6,020 nt of DNA, taken from contig JAICWZ010000126.1 in NCBI GenBank assembly GCA_025966355.1, forward strand, positions 1 through 6,020, given 5' to 3'. The notes under the pieces were generated by a model. It had not been told where the DNA came from, did not search any database, and saw only the letters and a list, made by a program, of their open reading frames with translations. This document shows, piece after piece, positions 1-5,844 of the stretch. A program made the position numbers and the translations under genes. This DNA is from Thermomicrobiaceae bacterium. Its GTDB lineage: Bacteria > Chloroflexota > Chloroflexia > Thermomicrobiales > Thermomicrobiaceae. The first letter of the stretch is position 1; the number at the start of each line of letters is the position of its first letter.

Positions 1-362
1 AAATGTGTGGACGGTTGATTGGCCGACCAGACGATCGTGGCGTTACTGTCGATGAACTTGCCGTTGAAGCCGTTTGCCGCGTCGCTCAATCGCGTTCGTT
101 CGCCTTTGCCCTGCCAGCGCACGTCGAAGGAGGCCGTCGTATCGATGGTCGGGATCGGTGGATCGAGCGCTCCGATGGCGTTCACGATATTGCCGAAGTC
201 GGGGAGGTTGACATCAGTCATTTGCATCGACGCCGTACCGGCGCCCAGATTTGTCTGGACACTGCTGGATGGGATCGGGATCGTCCAGAAGAGCCCACTG
301 GGGGCGATTCCCGGGTTAATATCTGCAACCTGTTGGTCAAACTGACCAGTAAAGAGGTCGAG
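1..362 (-). pseudogene. Continuation of the Tat-exported protein past the TGA, running off the left edge
   Basis: Directly after the TGA at 363-365 the same minus-strand frame is open for 120 codons to the window edge. It begins LDLFTGQFDQQ and includes MTDVNLPDFGNIVNAIGAL and ASFDVRWQGKGE. Alternating polar and hydrophobic residues, with many Asp, Asn, Thr and Gly, resemble a secreted beta-sheet protein and fit the part before the stop. There is no ATG near the stop that could start a separate gene; the first is well inside, near 225. The two parts are therefore most simply one gene of at least 294 codons with one nonsense change. A single base change, for example from TGG, would create it. 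A sequencing error, real decay, or stop-codon readthrough cannot be told apart here. Confidence 0.68.
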
Positions 363-884
363 TCAGATGAAGCCGAATGTGCCGTGGCGGTGTCGGCCGT
401 CCTCAGCGACATAGAGGCCGTCCATGAAGCGCATATCGGCGTCAAACGTGAGCGAGAGCATCTCCTGCGAGGTGGTGTTCGTAGCGATTCCGGTGCCCCG
501 AACTTCAGCCGCCGCGACGTGACCGACGAAGTCGGTAATCAACGATACCTCTTGCTTGAACGCAGGGAAGAAGAAGTGGAAGAGTGGCCCGGAGCCGAGG
601 CCGAGCAGAGCGAACAGATCGGTGCCGCCTGGGATCGGCTGTGGGGCGGCGTTCCCGAAGAACGGATGAAGCGGCGAGAACGCGCCCGCCGGCTGGATCA
701 GCCCGGCGCCCAGCGCCAAACCGGCGGTCGCGGCCGTACCGCGCATGAACTGGCGCCTCGAGAACGCACGTTCCCAAAAGTGCGTGTGCCCGATTCGCCT
801 CGGTCCCGCGGCCGTCGGCACGACGATGCGACCATCGTGTGGAACAACAGGGCGCAGGTCCGCTGGATAGCGATGAAGATGCAT
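363..884 (-). CDS. Tat-exported protein of unknown function, N-terminal part ending at an in-frame TGA
   Basis: This 173-residue reading frame starts at ATG 884, with a GGGGG ribosome-binding site at 890-894, five bases upstream. Residues 42-47 (SRRQFM) match the twin-arginine motif. A hydrophobic Ala/Gly/Leu stretch follows, then an AGA signal-peptidase site at about residues 66-68, so folded export across the membrane is expected. The n-region before the arginines is long, about 41 residues. The mature part is Phe/Gly/Pro-rich and then becomes beta-like (about residues 120-173). The TGA at 363-365 is unlikely to be the natural end: the same frame stays open, with protein-like sequence, to the left edge. 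I do not recognise the family. The gene lies downstream of the lipoprotein gene on the same strand, 139 bp away, and probably has its own promoter. Export is well supported; the function is unknown. Confidence 0.72.
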   Translation of the reverse strand: MHLHRYPADLRPVVPHDGRIVVPTAAGPRRIGHTHFWERAFSRRQFMRGTAATAGLALGAGLIQPAGAFSPLHPFFGNAAPQPIPGGTDLFALLGLGSGPLFHFFFPAFKQEVSLITDFVGHVAAAEVRGTGIATNTTSQEMLSLTFDADMRFMDGLYVAEDGRHRHGTFGFI

Positions 885-953
885 GCGAACCCCCGTTCAT
901 ATGAATTCGCGAACATGGCAAAATCGATGCTGCTGCCTGTGTGGATAAGTCAG

Positions 954-982
954 ATTCTGCGCCTGATCCATTCATATCGCAA
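954..982 (-). promoter_or_regulatory. Possible promoter of the Tat-exported protein gene
   Basis: On the minus strand TTGCGA (982-977, four of six matches to the -35 consensus) is followed after 17 bases by CAGAAT (959-954, four of six matches to the -10 consensus). The region is AT-richer than its surroundings, and the predicted start would leave a leader of about 60 bases before ATG 884. This is a consensus match by eye only. A 10-bp palindrome TTCATATGAA (896-905) lies in the leader just upstream of the ribosome-binding site. Confidence 0.28.
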
Positions 983-1023
983 GAATATTCGCATGACGAT
1001 GCTCTCACCAAACGGTCGCGCGC

Positions 1024-1491
1024 TTACGGCCCGGTCATCTCATTCATGAGCGCCGATTGAAGTGCGGTCTGGGCATCGAGGAGCTTGAGTTCTCCTTCGG
1101 CCTGGGATACGCGCGCCTGTTTGGTGAGAGCATCGTCATTCTGTTCGCAGCCCTGCACCCCAAGCTGCTCGGCCGCGACGAGCTTCTGATAGCCTGCGAC
1201 GAGATCCTGGTGGTACTCGCTGAACCCATCCGGCGGGGTGATCTGCGCCAGCCCGTCAATGTCCATTGAAAGTGCAGGCAGGATCTGCTTGAGTTGCGCC
1301 ACGTAGGGCGACTGATCACTGGTGGCGGTTGGCAGCAGCGGGCAGAGCGATCGATACTGGCTCGCCATGTCATTGACCAACGGAATGAGCGCTTCGTTGT
1401 AGGCGCGAAAATCTGCTGGTATCGAGGCGAGGTCGGCGGCACTCGGGGTGCCAACCGGTACGCCGACCTGCTTTTGCATCATCTCCTGCAC
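1024..1491 (-). CDS. Helical domain of the frameshifted lipoprotein
   Basis: This minus-strand frame ends at TAA 1024-1026. Its first possible start is GTG 1491, then tandem ATGs at 1482 and 1479; none has a convincing own ribosome-binding site. The roughly 155 residues look entirely alpha-helical, with stretches such as YNEALIPLVNDMASQY and a C-terminal helix rich in Ala, Gln and Leu. Two Cys (in SLCPLL and VQGCEQ) could form a disulfide, which fits an exterior location. Without the upstream signal peptide it would stay in the cytoplasm, so it most likely belongs to the lipoprotein whose N-terminus is at 1709. An in-frame TGA at 1507-1509 limits where the frame change can be to about 1482-1509. 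I do not recognise the domain family; a substrate-free helical bundle lipoprotein is all that can be said. Confidence 0.68.
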   Translation of the reverse strand: MQEMMQKQVGVPVGTPSAADLASIPADFRAYNEALIPLVNDMASQYRSLCPLLPTATSDQSPYVAQLKQILPALSMDIDGLAQITPPDGFSEYHQDLVAGYQKLVAAEQLGVQGCEQNDDALTKQARVSQAEGELKLLDAQTALQSALMNEMTGP

Positions 1492-1709
1492 GGTGCCGGC
1501 GTTCCCTCAGTCGTAGCCGCGGTCGTTGACGGTGGTGATGGCGTGGCGGTCGCGGTGGGGCTGTCGAGCGCGACGACATTAGGAGTGGCTGTACTCGGAG
1601 CGAAGCCGAATCCCGCGCCCGGCGTCGTATCCGGCGTGCCGCAGGCCGAAAGCAGAAGCCCGGCAAATAGTAGTACACAGCCCCAGCCGATCGCTATCCG
1701 TCGCGTCAT
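1479..1709 (-). CDS. Lipoprotein N-terminus: signal peptide, lipobox and linker, cut off by a frameshift
   Basis: The start is ATG 1709, preceded by GGGGGA at 1717-1722 with seven bases of spacing. An in-frame TTG at 1724 would overlap that ribosome-binding site and is less likely. The product begins MTRRIAIGWG, then a hydrophobic segment and the lipobox LSAC with the lipidated Cys at residue 23. A Thr/Pro/Ser/Ala-rich linker follows, typical of surface lipoproteins held away from the membrane. The frame stops at TGA 1479-1481 after only 76 residues, before any folded domain. The missing domain is in the -1 frame immediately after (1024 to about 1506). Restoring one G in the GGG at 1504-1506 joins the two into a 228-residue lipoprotein. 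A real two-gene arrangement overlapping by ATGA is the alternative, but a bare lipid anchor plus linker would be unusual. Confidence 0.7.
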   Translation of the reverse strand: MTRRIAIGWGCVLLFAGLLLSACGTPDTTPGAGFGFAPSTATPNVVALDSPTATATPSPPSTTAATTEGTPAPCRR

Positions 1710-1784
1710 CGGCTCGTCCCCCAACTCGCAGCTCCCGGCACGTCTTTTCGTTTGTCGTGTCTGTATCCATCCGTCGCGCCCAGT

Positions 1785-1853
1785 CTATTAATAGCACAGA
1801 AGCGCGCGAATGCAGTGTACGCCAAATAGCGTACACTGCATGTGTGTTGTATA
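1785..1853 (-). promoter_or_regulatory. Candidate promoter region for the lipoprotein gene
   Basis: This AT-rich interval has two -10-like elements on the minus strand: TATACA at 1853-1848 and TATTAA at 1793-1788. The second sits inside a 10-bp palindrome CTATTAATAG (1785-1794). Neither has a good -35 hexamer at the right distance. The perfect inverted repeat at 1810-1841 lies between them, so a protein bound there could block either. The call rests on composition and position only. Confidence 0.25.
1810..1841. promoter_or_regulatory. Perfect 13-bp inverted repeat: operator or terminator hairpin
   Basis: ATGCAGTGTACGC (1810-1822) and GCGTACACTGCAT (1829-1841) are exact reverse complements around the 6-base loop CAAATA. 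The repeat lies between the end of the carbonic anhydrase gene (1897) and the lipoprotein start (1709), both on the minus strand. As RNA it could form a strong hairpin about 56 bases after the carbonic anhydrase stop. It is not followed by a run of U on the minus strand, so it is not a classic intrinsic terminator. The symmetry and length also suit a dimeric repressor operator. A TATACA -10-like element lies just upstream on the minus strand (1853-1848), which would put a start point at the repeat's edge. Which role is real is undecided. Confidence 0.55.
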
Positions 1854-1896
1854 GGTTTGCTTTTAGCGAATATATCGTGCGCGGCGTGGTGGTGGA

Positions 1897-2391
1897 TCAG
1901 TCGACTTCAGTCAACCGGCCGGTTTCGACGTCGTAGATGAAGCCGGAGATGGGGAGATCGTCGGGAATCCGGGCGTCGGCGCGAATCGTCGCGACATCGT
2001 CGCGCACGCTCTGGGCGAGGTCATCGAAGCCGCCATACTGCTGCGGTTTGATTGATCCGCCGAAACGTTCGGTCAGGAGCTTCTGCACGGCCTCGTCGCG
2101 CAACCCCGTCATACCGCACCGGGTATGGTGAATGACGATCACCTCGTTCGTGCCGAGGTATTGCTGCGAGATGACGAGAGCGTTGAGCGCGTCCGGATTG
2201 GCGCGACCGCCGGCGTTGCGGATGACATGCGCCTCGCCTTCACTCAGGCCGAGGAATTTGGCCGGATCGAGCCGGGCATCCATGCAGGTGAGAATCGCGA
2301 TGTGCCTCGCGGGCGGTGCCGGCAGATCACCATGCGTGAAGGTCGCGGCGTAGCGGGCGTTGGCGGTAAGCAGATCGGTGCGGTTCGACAT
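1897..2391 (-). CDS. Beta-class carbonic anhydrase (Rv1284-like, small type)
   Basis: The enzyme interconverts CO2 and bicarbonate in the cytoplasm using zinc. The 164-residue product has the full beta-class signature: Cys36 in CMDARLD, His89 and Cys92 in HHTRCGM as zinc ligands, and the Asp38-Arg40 dyad. The GEAHVIRNAGG segment follows, and the C-terminus GFIYDVETGRLTEV is also typical. Length and layout resemble, from memory, the mycobacterial Rv1284 enzyme (about 163 residues). I chose ATG 2391 because its A is shared with the TGA stop of the upstream gene (TGATG), a common coupled arrangement. An in-frame TTG at 2400 with AGGGA four bases upstream is the alternative and adds three residues. 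Nothing looks broken. Expression probably depends on the promoter of the upstream small gene. Confidence 0.95.
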   Translation of the reverse strand: MSNRTDLLTANARYAATFTHGDLPAPPARHIAILTCMDARLDPAKFLGLSEGEAHVIRNAGGRANPDALNALVISQQYLGTNEVIVIHHTRCGMTGLRDEAVQKLLTERFGGSIKPQQYGGFDDLAQSVRDDVATIRADARIPDDLPISGFIYDVETGRLTEVD

Positions 2392-2738
2392 CAGACCCAA
2401 TGCTTCCCTGGAAAGCGGCCAAAGATGTACTCCTCACCGCTGACCATCGTGATAACGGCAATCGCTTGCTGGATCGACCGGCCACGTGCGAGTTCGAGAC
2501 AACCGGCCTGTGCGGTCGCTTCGTCGCCGAGCGCGAGTTGCAGCAAGAGCCTCGCGTCAATCGCGTCGACACTGTAATCCTCGACAAACCGGCGCACGGC
2601 CACCTCTTCGCGTTCGGCGACCTCGCGCAATTTGCGTGACAGATCGTTCTGATTGAGTCCTTCGACCTGCATTTCGCGATAGATTTTGCGGGCCTTGAGA
2701 CGGGCGAGGCGGCTCCAGGTTTGGCGATCGTACATCAT
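2391..2738 (-). CDS. Small basic helical protein of unknown function, operon partner of the carbonic anhydrase
   Basis: The start is one of two tandem ATGs (2738 or 2735) preceded by GGAG at about 2743-2746; 2738 gives 115 residues. The same frame is open upstream to 2831, but that extension (MLECCLPRL and on) has no ribosome-binding site and overlaps the probable promoter. The N-terminal third is strongly basic and helical (SRLARLKARKIYREMQ). A charged middle follows, then a hydrophobic helical C-terminal part (DARLLLQLALGDEAT, QQAIAVITMV) ending in FGRFPGKHWV. I see no catalytic motif, transmembrane segment or clear helix-turn-helix, and I do not recognise the family. Its stop overlaps the carbonic anhydrase start by one base, so the two are very likely co-translated. 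No function can be inferred beyond a soluble protein linked to that enzyme. Confidence 0.78.
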   Translation of the reverse strand: MMYDRQTWSRLARLKARKIYREMQVEGLNQNDLSRKLREVAEREEVAVRRFVEDYSVDAIDARLLLQLALGDEATAQAGCLELARGRSIQQAIAVITMVSGEEYIFGRFPGKHWV

Positions 2739-2891
2739 TTTGCTCCGCGTTCTGCTCGGATTCGCTGAGCGATCGGCTCGGGCAATCACGTCCTTAAGTG
2801 TAACAAGGCGCGGCAGGCAGCATTCCAGCACGTCCAGCAGACTGGTATGCTCACGCGGCGGCAGAACGAGAGCAACCAGCGAGGGGGATCA
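2739..2891. promoter_or_regulatory. Divergent promoter region between the small-protein/carbonic anhydrase operon and the SDR gene
   Basis: Two genes start outward from these 153 bases. Rightward, an extended -10-like element TGGTATGCT (2843-2851) would give a leader of about 35 bases before ATG 2892; no good -35 is visible, as is usual for extended -10 promoters. Leftward, TGTTACACT (2805-2797 on the minus strand) has the same extended form and would give a leader of about 50 bases. The SDR gene has a strong ribosome-binding site, GAGGGGG (2881-2887). No operator-like repeat stands out. Confidence 0.35.
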
Positions 2892-3908
2892 ATGCGCATT
2901 CTGGTGATCGGCGGCACGCAGTTTATCGGGCCATTCGTCGTACGGCGACTCGAGCGGATGGGCCACGTCGTGACGATCTTCCATCGTGGCCAGAACGAGG
3001 CCGACCTGCCGGAGCGCGTGCGGCACATCCACGGCGCTCGTGCCGACATGAGCGATTTCGCCACCGAGTTTCGCGCTCTGGCGCCCGAGGTCGTGCTCGA
3101 TATGCGCGCTATGACCGGCTACGACGCGCAGGCAACGATCGACGCCATGCGCGGCATCGCCCGTCGCTTAATCGCGATCAGCAGCATGGATGTGTACCAC
3201 GCCTATGGTGTGCTGACCGGCTTTGAAGCGGGCGACATCGAGCCGATGCCGATCACCGAGGAATCGCCCACGCGCACGAAACTCTATCTCTATCGCGACG
3301 GCGGCGGCAGTCCACGCCTGCCGGATAACGAACATTATGACAAGCTCGATGTCGAGCGACTGGTGCTCGGCCAATCCGATCTAGCCGGCACCGTGCTCCG
3401 CCTGCCGGTCGTCTACGGTCCCGGCGACGCGCAGCACCGGCTCTGGCCGTATTTGAAACGGATCGACGACGGCCGGCCGGCGATCCTGCTCGACGACGTC
3501 GTCGCCCGGCGCCGCTTCGCCCGCTCCTACGTTGACAATGTCGCGGCGGCTGTCGCGCTGGCCGTGACCGACGACCGTGCCGCCGGACGGATCTATAACG
3601 TCTCGGAACCGGAATCGCTCACTGAACTCGAGTGGCTGCAGCTGATCGTGAAGCAGACCGGCTGGAGCGGCCAGATTCTCCTGCTGCCGTCCGAGCAACT
3701 ACCGGAGCATTTCCGATCGCCCGGCAATCCGGCCCAGGATAAGGCCGCCGATTCGTCGCGCATTCGATCCGAGCTTGGCTTCCGCGAAGAGATCGACCGC
3801 GACGCCGCCCTCGCCCAGACGATCGCCTGGGAACGCTCCAGCCCGCCGGCCGGCGGTCCGACGGCCGAAGAGTACGCAGCCGAGGACGACGTTCTGGCTC
3901 GGCAGTGA
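2892..3908 (+). CDS. NAD(P)-dependent epimerase/dehydratase-like protein (atypical extended SDR)
   Basis: The 338-residue protein starts at ATG 2892 with GAGGGGG 4 bases upstream; the frame is open to 2847 but without a better start. The N-terminus MRILVIGGTQFIG carries the nucleotide-binding Gly motif (GGTQFIG, residues 7-13) of a Rossmann fold. The second strand ends in FHRG (Arg32), which tends to go with NADP rather than NAD. SSMDVY (97-102) is the usual SDR serine strand. The active-site YxxxK is not found: the matching place reads HYDKLDVERLV (Tyr149, Lys151), as in CSP41-like and other atypical members. Later landmarks are VYGPGD and RSYVDNVA. The substrate cannot be named; nucleotide-sugar epimerase, reductase or an RNA-binding CSP41-like role are all open. 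It is intact, monocistronic or first in its transcript, and diverges from the carbonic anhydrase operon. Confidence 0.88.
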   Translation: MRILVIGGTQFIGPFVVRRLERMGHVVTIFHRGQNEADLPERVRHIHGARADMSDFATEFRALAPEVVLDMRAMTGYDAQATIDAMRGIARRLIAISSMDVYHAYGVLTGFEAGDIEPMPITEESPTRTKLYLYRDGGGSPRLPDNEHYDKLDVERLVLGQSDLAGTVLRLPVVYGPGDAQHRLWPYLKRIDDGRPAILLDDVVARRRFARSYVDNVAAAVALAVTDDRAAGRIYNVSEPESLTELEWLQLIVKQTGWSGQILLLPSEQLPEHFRSPGNPAQDKAADSSRIRSELGFREEIDRDAALAQTIAWERSSPPAGGPTAEEYAAEDDVLARQ

Positions 3909-4201
3909 GCGGCATCTCCGGCGAGAACGTGGTTCGACAGGCGTGACACGGTAACTGCCGACCGTTCGCACACGCGTCGGCTACGCCGATGAGTCGACCA
4001 CGACCGGCGCCTGACGCGGATCTCCCCTCTCATTTATTCCGAGCGATTTCGATGGCCCAAACCGTGCGCCACCAACCTTGGGCGCCGAAGCCGGGTTCAT
4101 AAGCGTACACAGAATTTGATGAACGTGAACACGCTTGATCGCCGGCCGCGAACGTGCCAAACATCGAATCCGCCAGTTCCAACTTGAGGACGTTATGGGC
4201 C
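3909..4201 (+). other. Intergenic stretch with an imperfect hairpin and the leader of the release-factor-like gene
   Basis: There is no convincing gene in these 293 bases. A short stem CGTCGGC (3975-3981) / GCCGATG (3985-3991), with one G-T pair and a TAC loop, follows the SDR gene but lacks a T run, so it is a weak terminator candidate. Nearer the next gene AAGCGT (4101-4106) and ACGCTT (4131-4136) are complementary, with CAC (4108-4110) and GTG (4125-4127) extending the stem past a bulge. This may be an RNA hairpin or operator in the leader. GAGGA at 4186-4190 is the likely ribosome-binding site. I could not find a good promoter by eye. Confidence 0.4.
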
Positions 4202-5431
4202 ATGATTCAGGCACAGATCATCTATGACGACGTCCGCGAACTCCCGAATGCGTTCACGTTCTTGCAAGATGCGCCTCCCGCGAGCGGAGGTGTGCTCTCG
4301 GTATTTCTGGATACGTCGTTCCGACGTGTTCCCGGACGCGACTATCTCGTGTTCTTCCGTAATTCCACTCGCGCTGTTCGCACGGAACTTGCCGCCAGCG
4401 AGTCAGACCAGCTCAAGGACTTCGATCTCGCCGTGGAACGAGCGGAAGAGTTCGTGCTGCATTTCGCGCCTCGGCATCCTGGTCTCGCCCTGTATGCCTC
4501 GGTCGATCCGGAATACTTTGTGGCGGTGCCATTGCCCGGCCGCCCGGTCCAAGATGTGGCCTGGGGTCAGCAGCCGGTGCTGACGCCGCTGATCGAGATG
4601 ATGGACGAGTACGAGCATGTCGCGGTCGCGCTGGTTGATAAGCGTGAAGCACGACTGTTCATGACCTATCTCGGAGCGATTGACCTGTACGAATCGATCG
4701 AAAGTGATTCCACCGGGAAACATGCGGCGGGCGATTTTCCACGCCGAACGCGATCGACCGGCATTCGCGGCGGACGGTCAACGCCCGGAAAGGCTGGAAT
4801 GATCGCCTGGAGCGGAATGGGTCAATCACGACAGCGCCGCAGGCACGAAGAGTTCGCGATGCAGCATCTTCGTGACGTAGCCCAAGCGTTGATGCAAATG
4901 ATGCATGAACAACCCTTTGATCGGCTCCTCCTCGCGGGTACGGAAGAAGCTGTGGACATGCTGCGGAACAACCTTCCCCAACCACTCAAAGCCCGCTTCG
5001 CCGAATCGCTGCCGCTGCCGGTTACCGCGAGCGAGAGCGAGGTGCTGACGGCCGCGCTCGAAGCGTCTGAGCGGCGCGAACGAGAGGCCGAGGTAGAGAC
5101 CATTGAGCGCCTTGTCGAGCGCACCGGTACCGGTGGGGCGGTCTTAGGTTTGGAGGAGACGCTCAATGCGGTCAATGATGGCCGTGTCGATACGTTGGTG
5201 ATGAACTCCAACCTGTCCGGCGCCGTCTCGATGTGTGGCAATTGCGGCAGATTGACAACGTCAACCTCGACATGCCCGAGTTGCGGGTCCGAAATCGAGG
5301 AGGTTCCTGACCTCCGCGAGCGACTCGCATTGGATGTACTGGATCAGTCGGGGCGCATCGAAATTGTTGAGGGCCCGGCGGCGGATCTGCTTGATAGTCA
5401 CGACGGATTAGGCGCCTTTGTCCGATATTGA
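4202..5431 (+). CDS. Bacterial archaeo-eukaryotic release factor-like protein (aeRF1/Vms1 superfamily)
   Basis: This 409-residue protein is laid out like archaeal/eukaryotic release factor 1. It has an N-terminal domain (about 1-130), a middle RNase H-like domain opening with HVAVALVDKREARLF (139-153), and a C-terminal L7Ae-like domain (about 270-409). In the middle domain GMGQSRQRRRHEE (205-217) sits where family members carry the GGQ loop that triggers peptidyl-tRNA hydrolysis; Gln208 is kept but the first Gly is Met206. The C-terminal domain has a zinc ribbon, Cys345-x2-Cys348 and Cys358-x2-Cys361, as in archaeal aRF1. It probably belongs to the bacterial baeRF group (family 10 is my best guess), thought to act on stalled or resting ribosomes. 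Start ATG 4202 has GAGGA 11 bases upstream; GTG 4154 lacks a ribosome-binding site. The HPF-like gene follows after 41 bases. Confidence 0.85.
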   Translation: MIQAQIIYDDVRELPNAFTFLQDAPPASGGVLSVFLDTSFRRVPGRDYLVFFRNSTRAVRTELAASESDQLKDFDLAVERAEEFVLHFAPRHPGLALYASVDPEYFVAVPLPGRPVQDVAWGQQPVLTPLIEMMDEYEHVAVALVDKREARLFMTYLGAIDLYESIESDSTGKHAAGDFPRRTRSTGIRGGRSTPGKAGMIAWSGMGQSRQRRRHEEFAMQHLRDVAQALMQMMHEQPFDRLLLAGTEEAVDMLRNNLPQPLKARFAESLPLPVTASESEVLTAALEASERREREAEVETIERLVERTGTGGAVLGLEETLNAVNDGRVDTLVMNSNLSGAVSMCGNCGRLTTSTSTCPSCGSEIEEVPDLRERLALDVLDQSGRIEIVEGPAADLLDSHDGLGAFVRY

Positions 5432-5472
5432 CGGAGCACTTTCTCAAACAACGATACCCAAGGGAGTAAACG

Positions 5473-5844
5473 ATGGCAGAGGAATCGCCGCCAATCAATC
5501 TCCAGGTTCGCGGCTTGACGCTCAACGGGCTGGAAGTTCGACGGATTGAGCGCCAGCTCAGACGCCTCGCGCGTCGTCTCGACAACCAGCAGTCTCAGCC
5601 AAGCTTCGATCTCCGCGACTCATTCAACATGCAAATCGACCGGAGGTTGAAGCGCAGCTACGGCTACAGGAAGAGCATTTGGGTCCCCGGCATGCCGCGG
5701 ACGCGACGGCCTCGACCGCCGATAAATCGGTACGCCTCGCCGTGTCGCGTCTCGAACGCCAACTGTCTCGACGGAGACATCGTCTACGAGGGGCGGCGAG
5801 CTATGGGGTCCCGAGTCGTCAGTTTCCCGAGCGTCGTCGCTTGA
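5473..5844 (+). CDS. HPF/RaiA-like ribosome hibernation protein, N-terminal part; frame leaves the gene near 5640
   Basis: The start is ATG 5473 with AGGGAG six bases upstream (5461-5466), 41 bp after the release-factor-like gene and probably on the same transcript. The first half fits the S30AE fold: strand INLQVRGLTL, then helix EVRRIERQLRRLARRLD, then a short strand PSFDLR. After about residue 56 (5640) the frame yields Arg/Pro-rich sequence unlike the family, to a stop at 5842-5844. The expected second half is in the -1 frame from 5640 to 5927. Proteins of this family sit in the decoding region of the small subunit and keep idle ribosomes intact. Restoring one C in the GACCGG around 5640 gives I-D-P-E-V-E-A and a single 151-residue protein. 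The family call rests on motif style, not on a search. Confidence 0.66.
   Translation: MAEESPPINLQVRGLTLNGLEVRRIERQLRRLARRLDNQQSQPSFDLRDSFNMQIDRRLKRSYGYRKSIWVPGMPRTRRPRPPINRYASPCRVSNANCLDGDIVYEGRRAMGSRVVSFPSVVA

Noticed and set aside
940..948. TTATCCACA on the minus strand, a perfect DnaA-box 9-mer, near the start of the Tat-protein gene.
   Set aside because: It is a single copy with no second box, no AT-rich unwinding region and no dnaA, dnaN or parAB gene nearby. One match in 6 kb is within chance.
3..1049. Long plus-strand open frame across the Tat-protein region.
   Set aside because: It is the antisense shadow of GC-rich minus-strand coding sequence. Its product is Arg/Glu-rich and unlike a folded protein, while the minus strand has a Tat signal and a ribosome-binding site.
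1294..1791. Plus-strand open frame of about 165 codons over the lipoprotein gene.
   Set aside because: It is antisense to a clear lipoprotein signal peptide and has no ribosome-binding site or recognisable domain.
3975..3991. Short GC stem after the SDR gene as an intrinsic terminator.
   Set aside because: Seven pairs with a three-base loop, one G-T pair and no T run; too weak to call as a terminator.
3989..4102. Possible 37-codon ORF on the plus strand between the SDR and release-factor-like genes.
   Set aside because: It has no ribosome-binding site and a Pro/Arg-rich composition typical of chance frames in GC-rich DNA.
3593..4214. Several minus-strand open frames opposite the SDR gene and in the following gap.
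   Set aside because: They are mostly Arg/Ser-rich shadows of the plus-strand gene, without starts or motifs.
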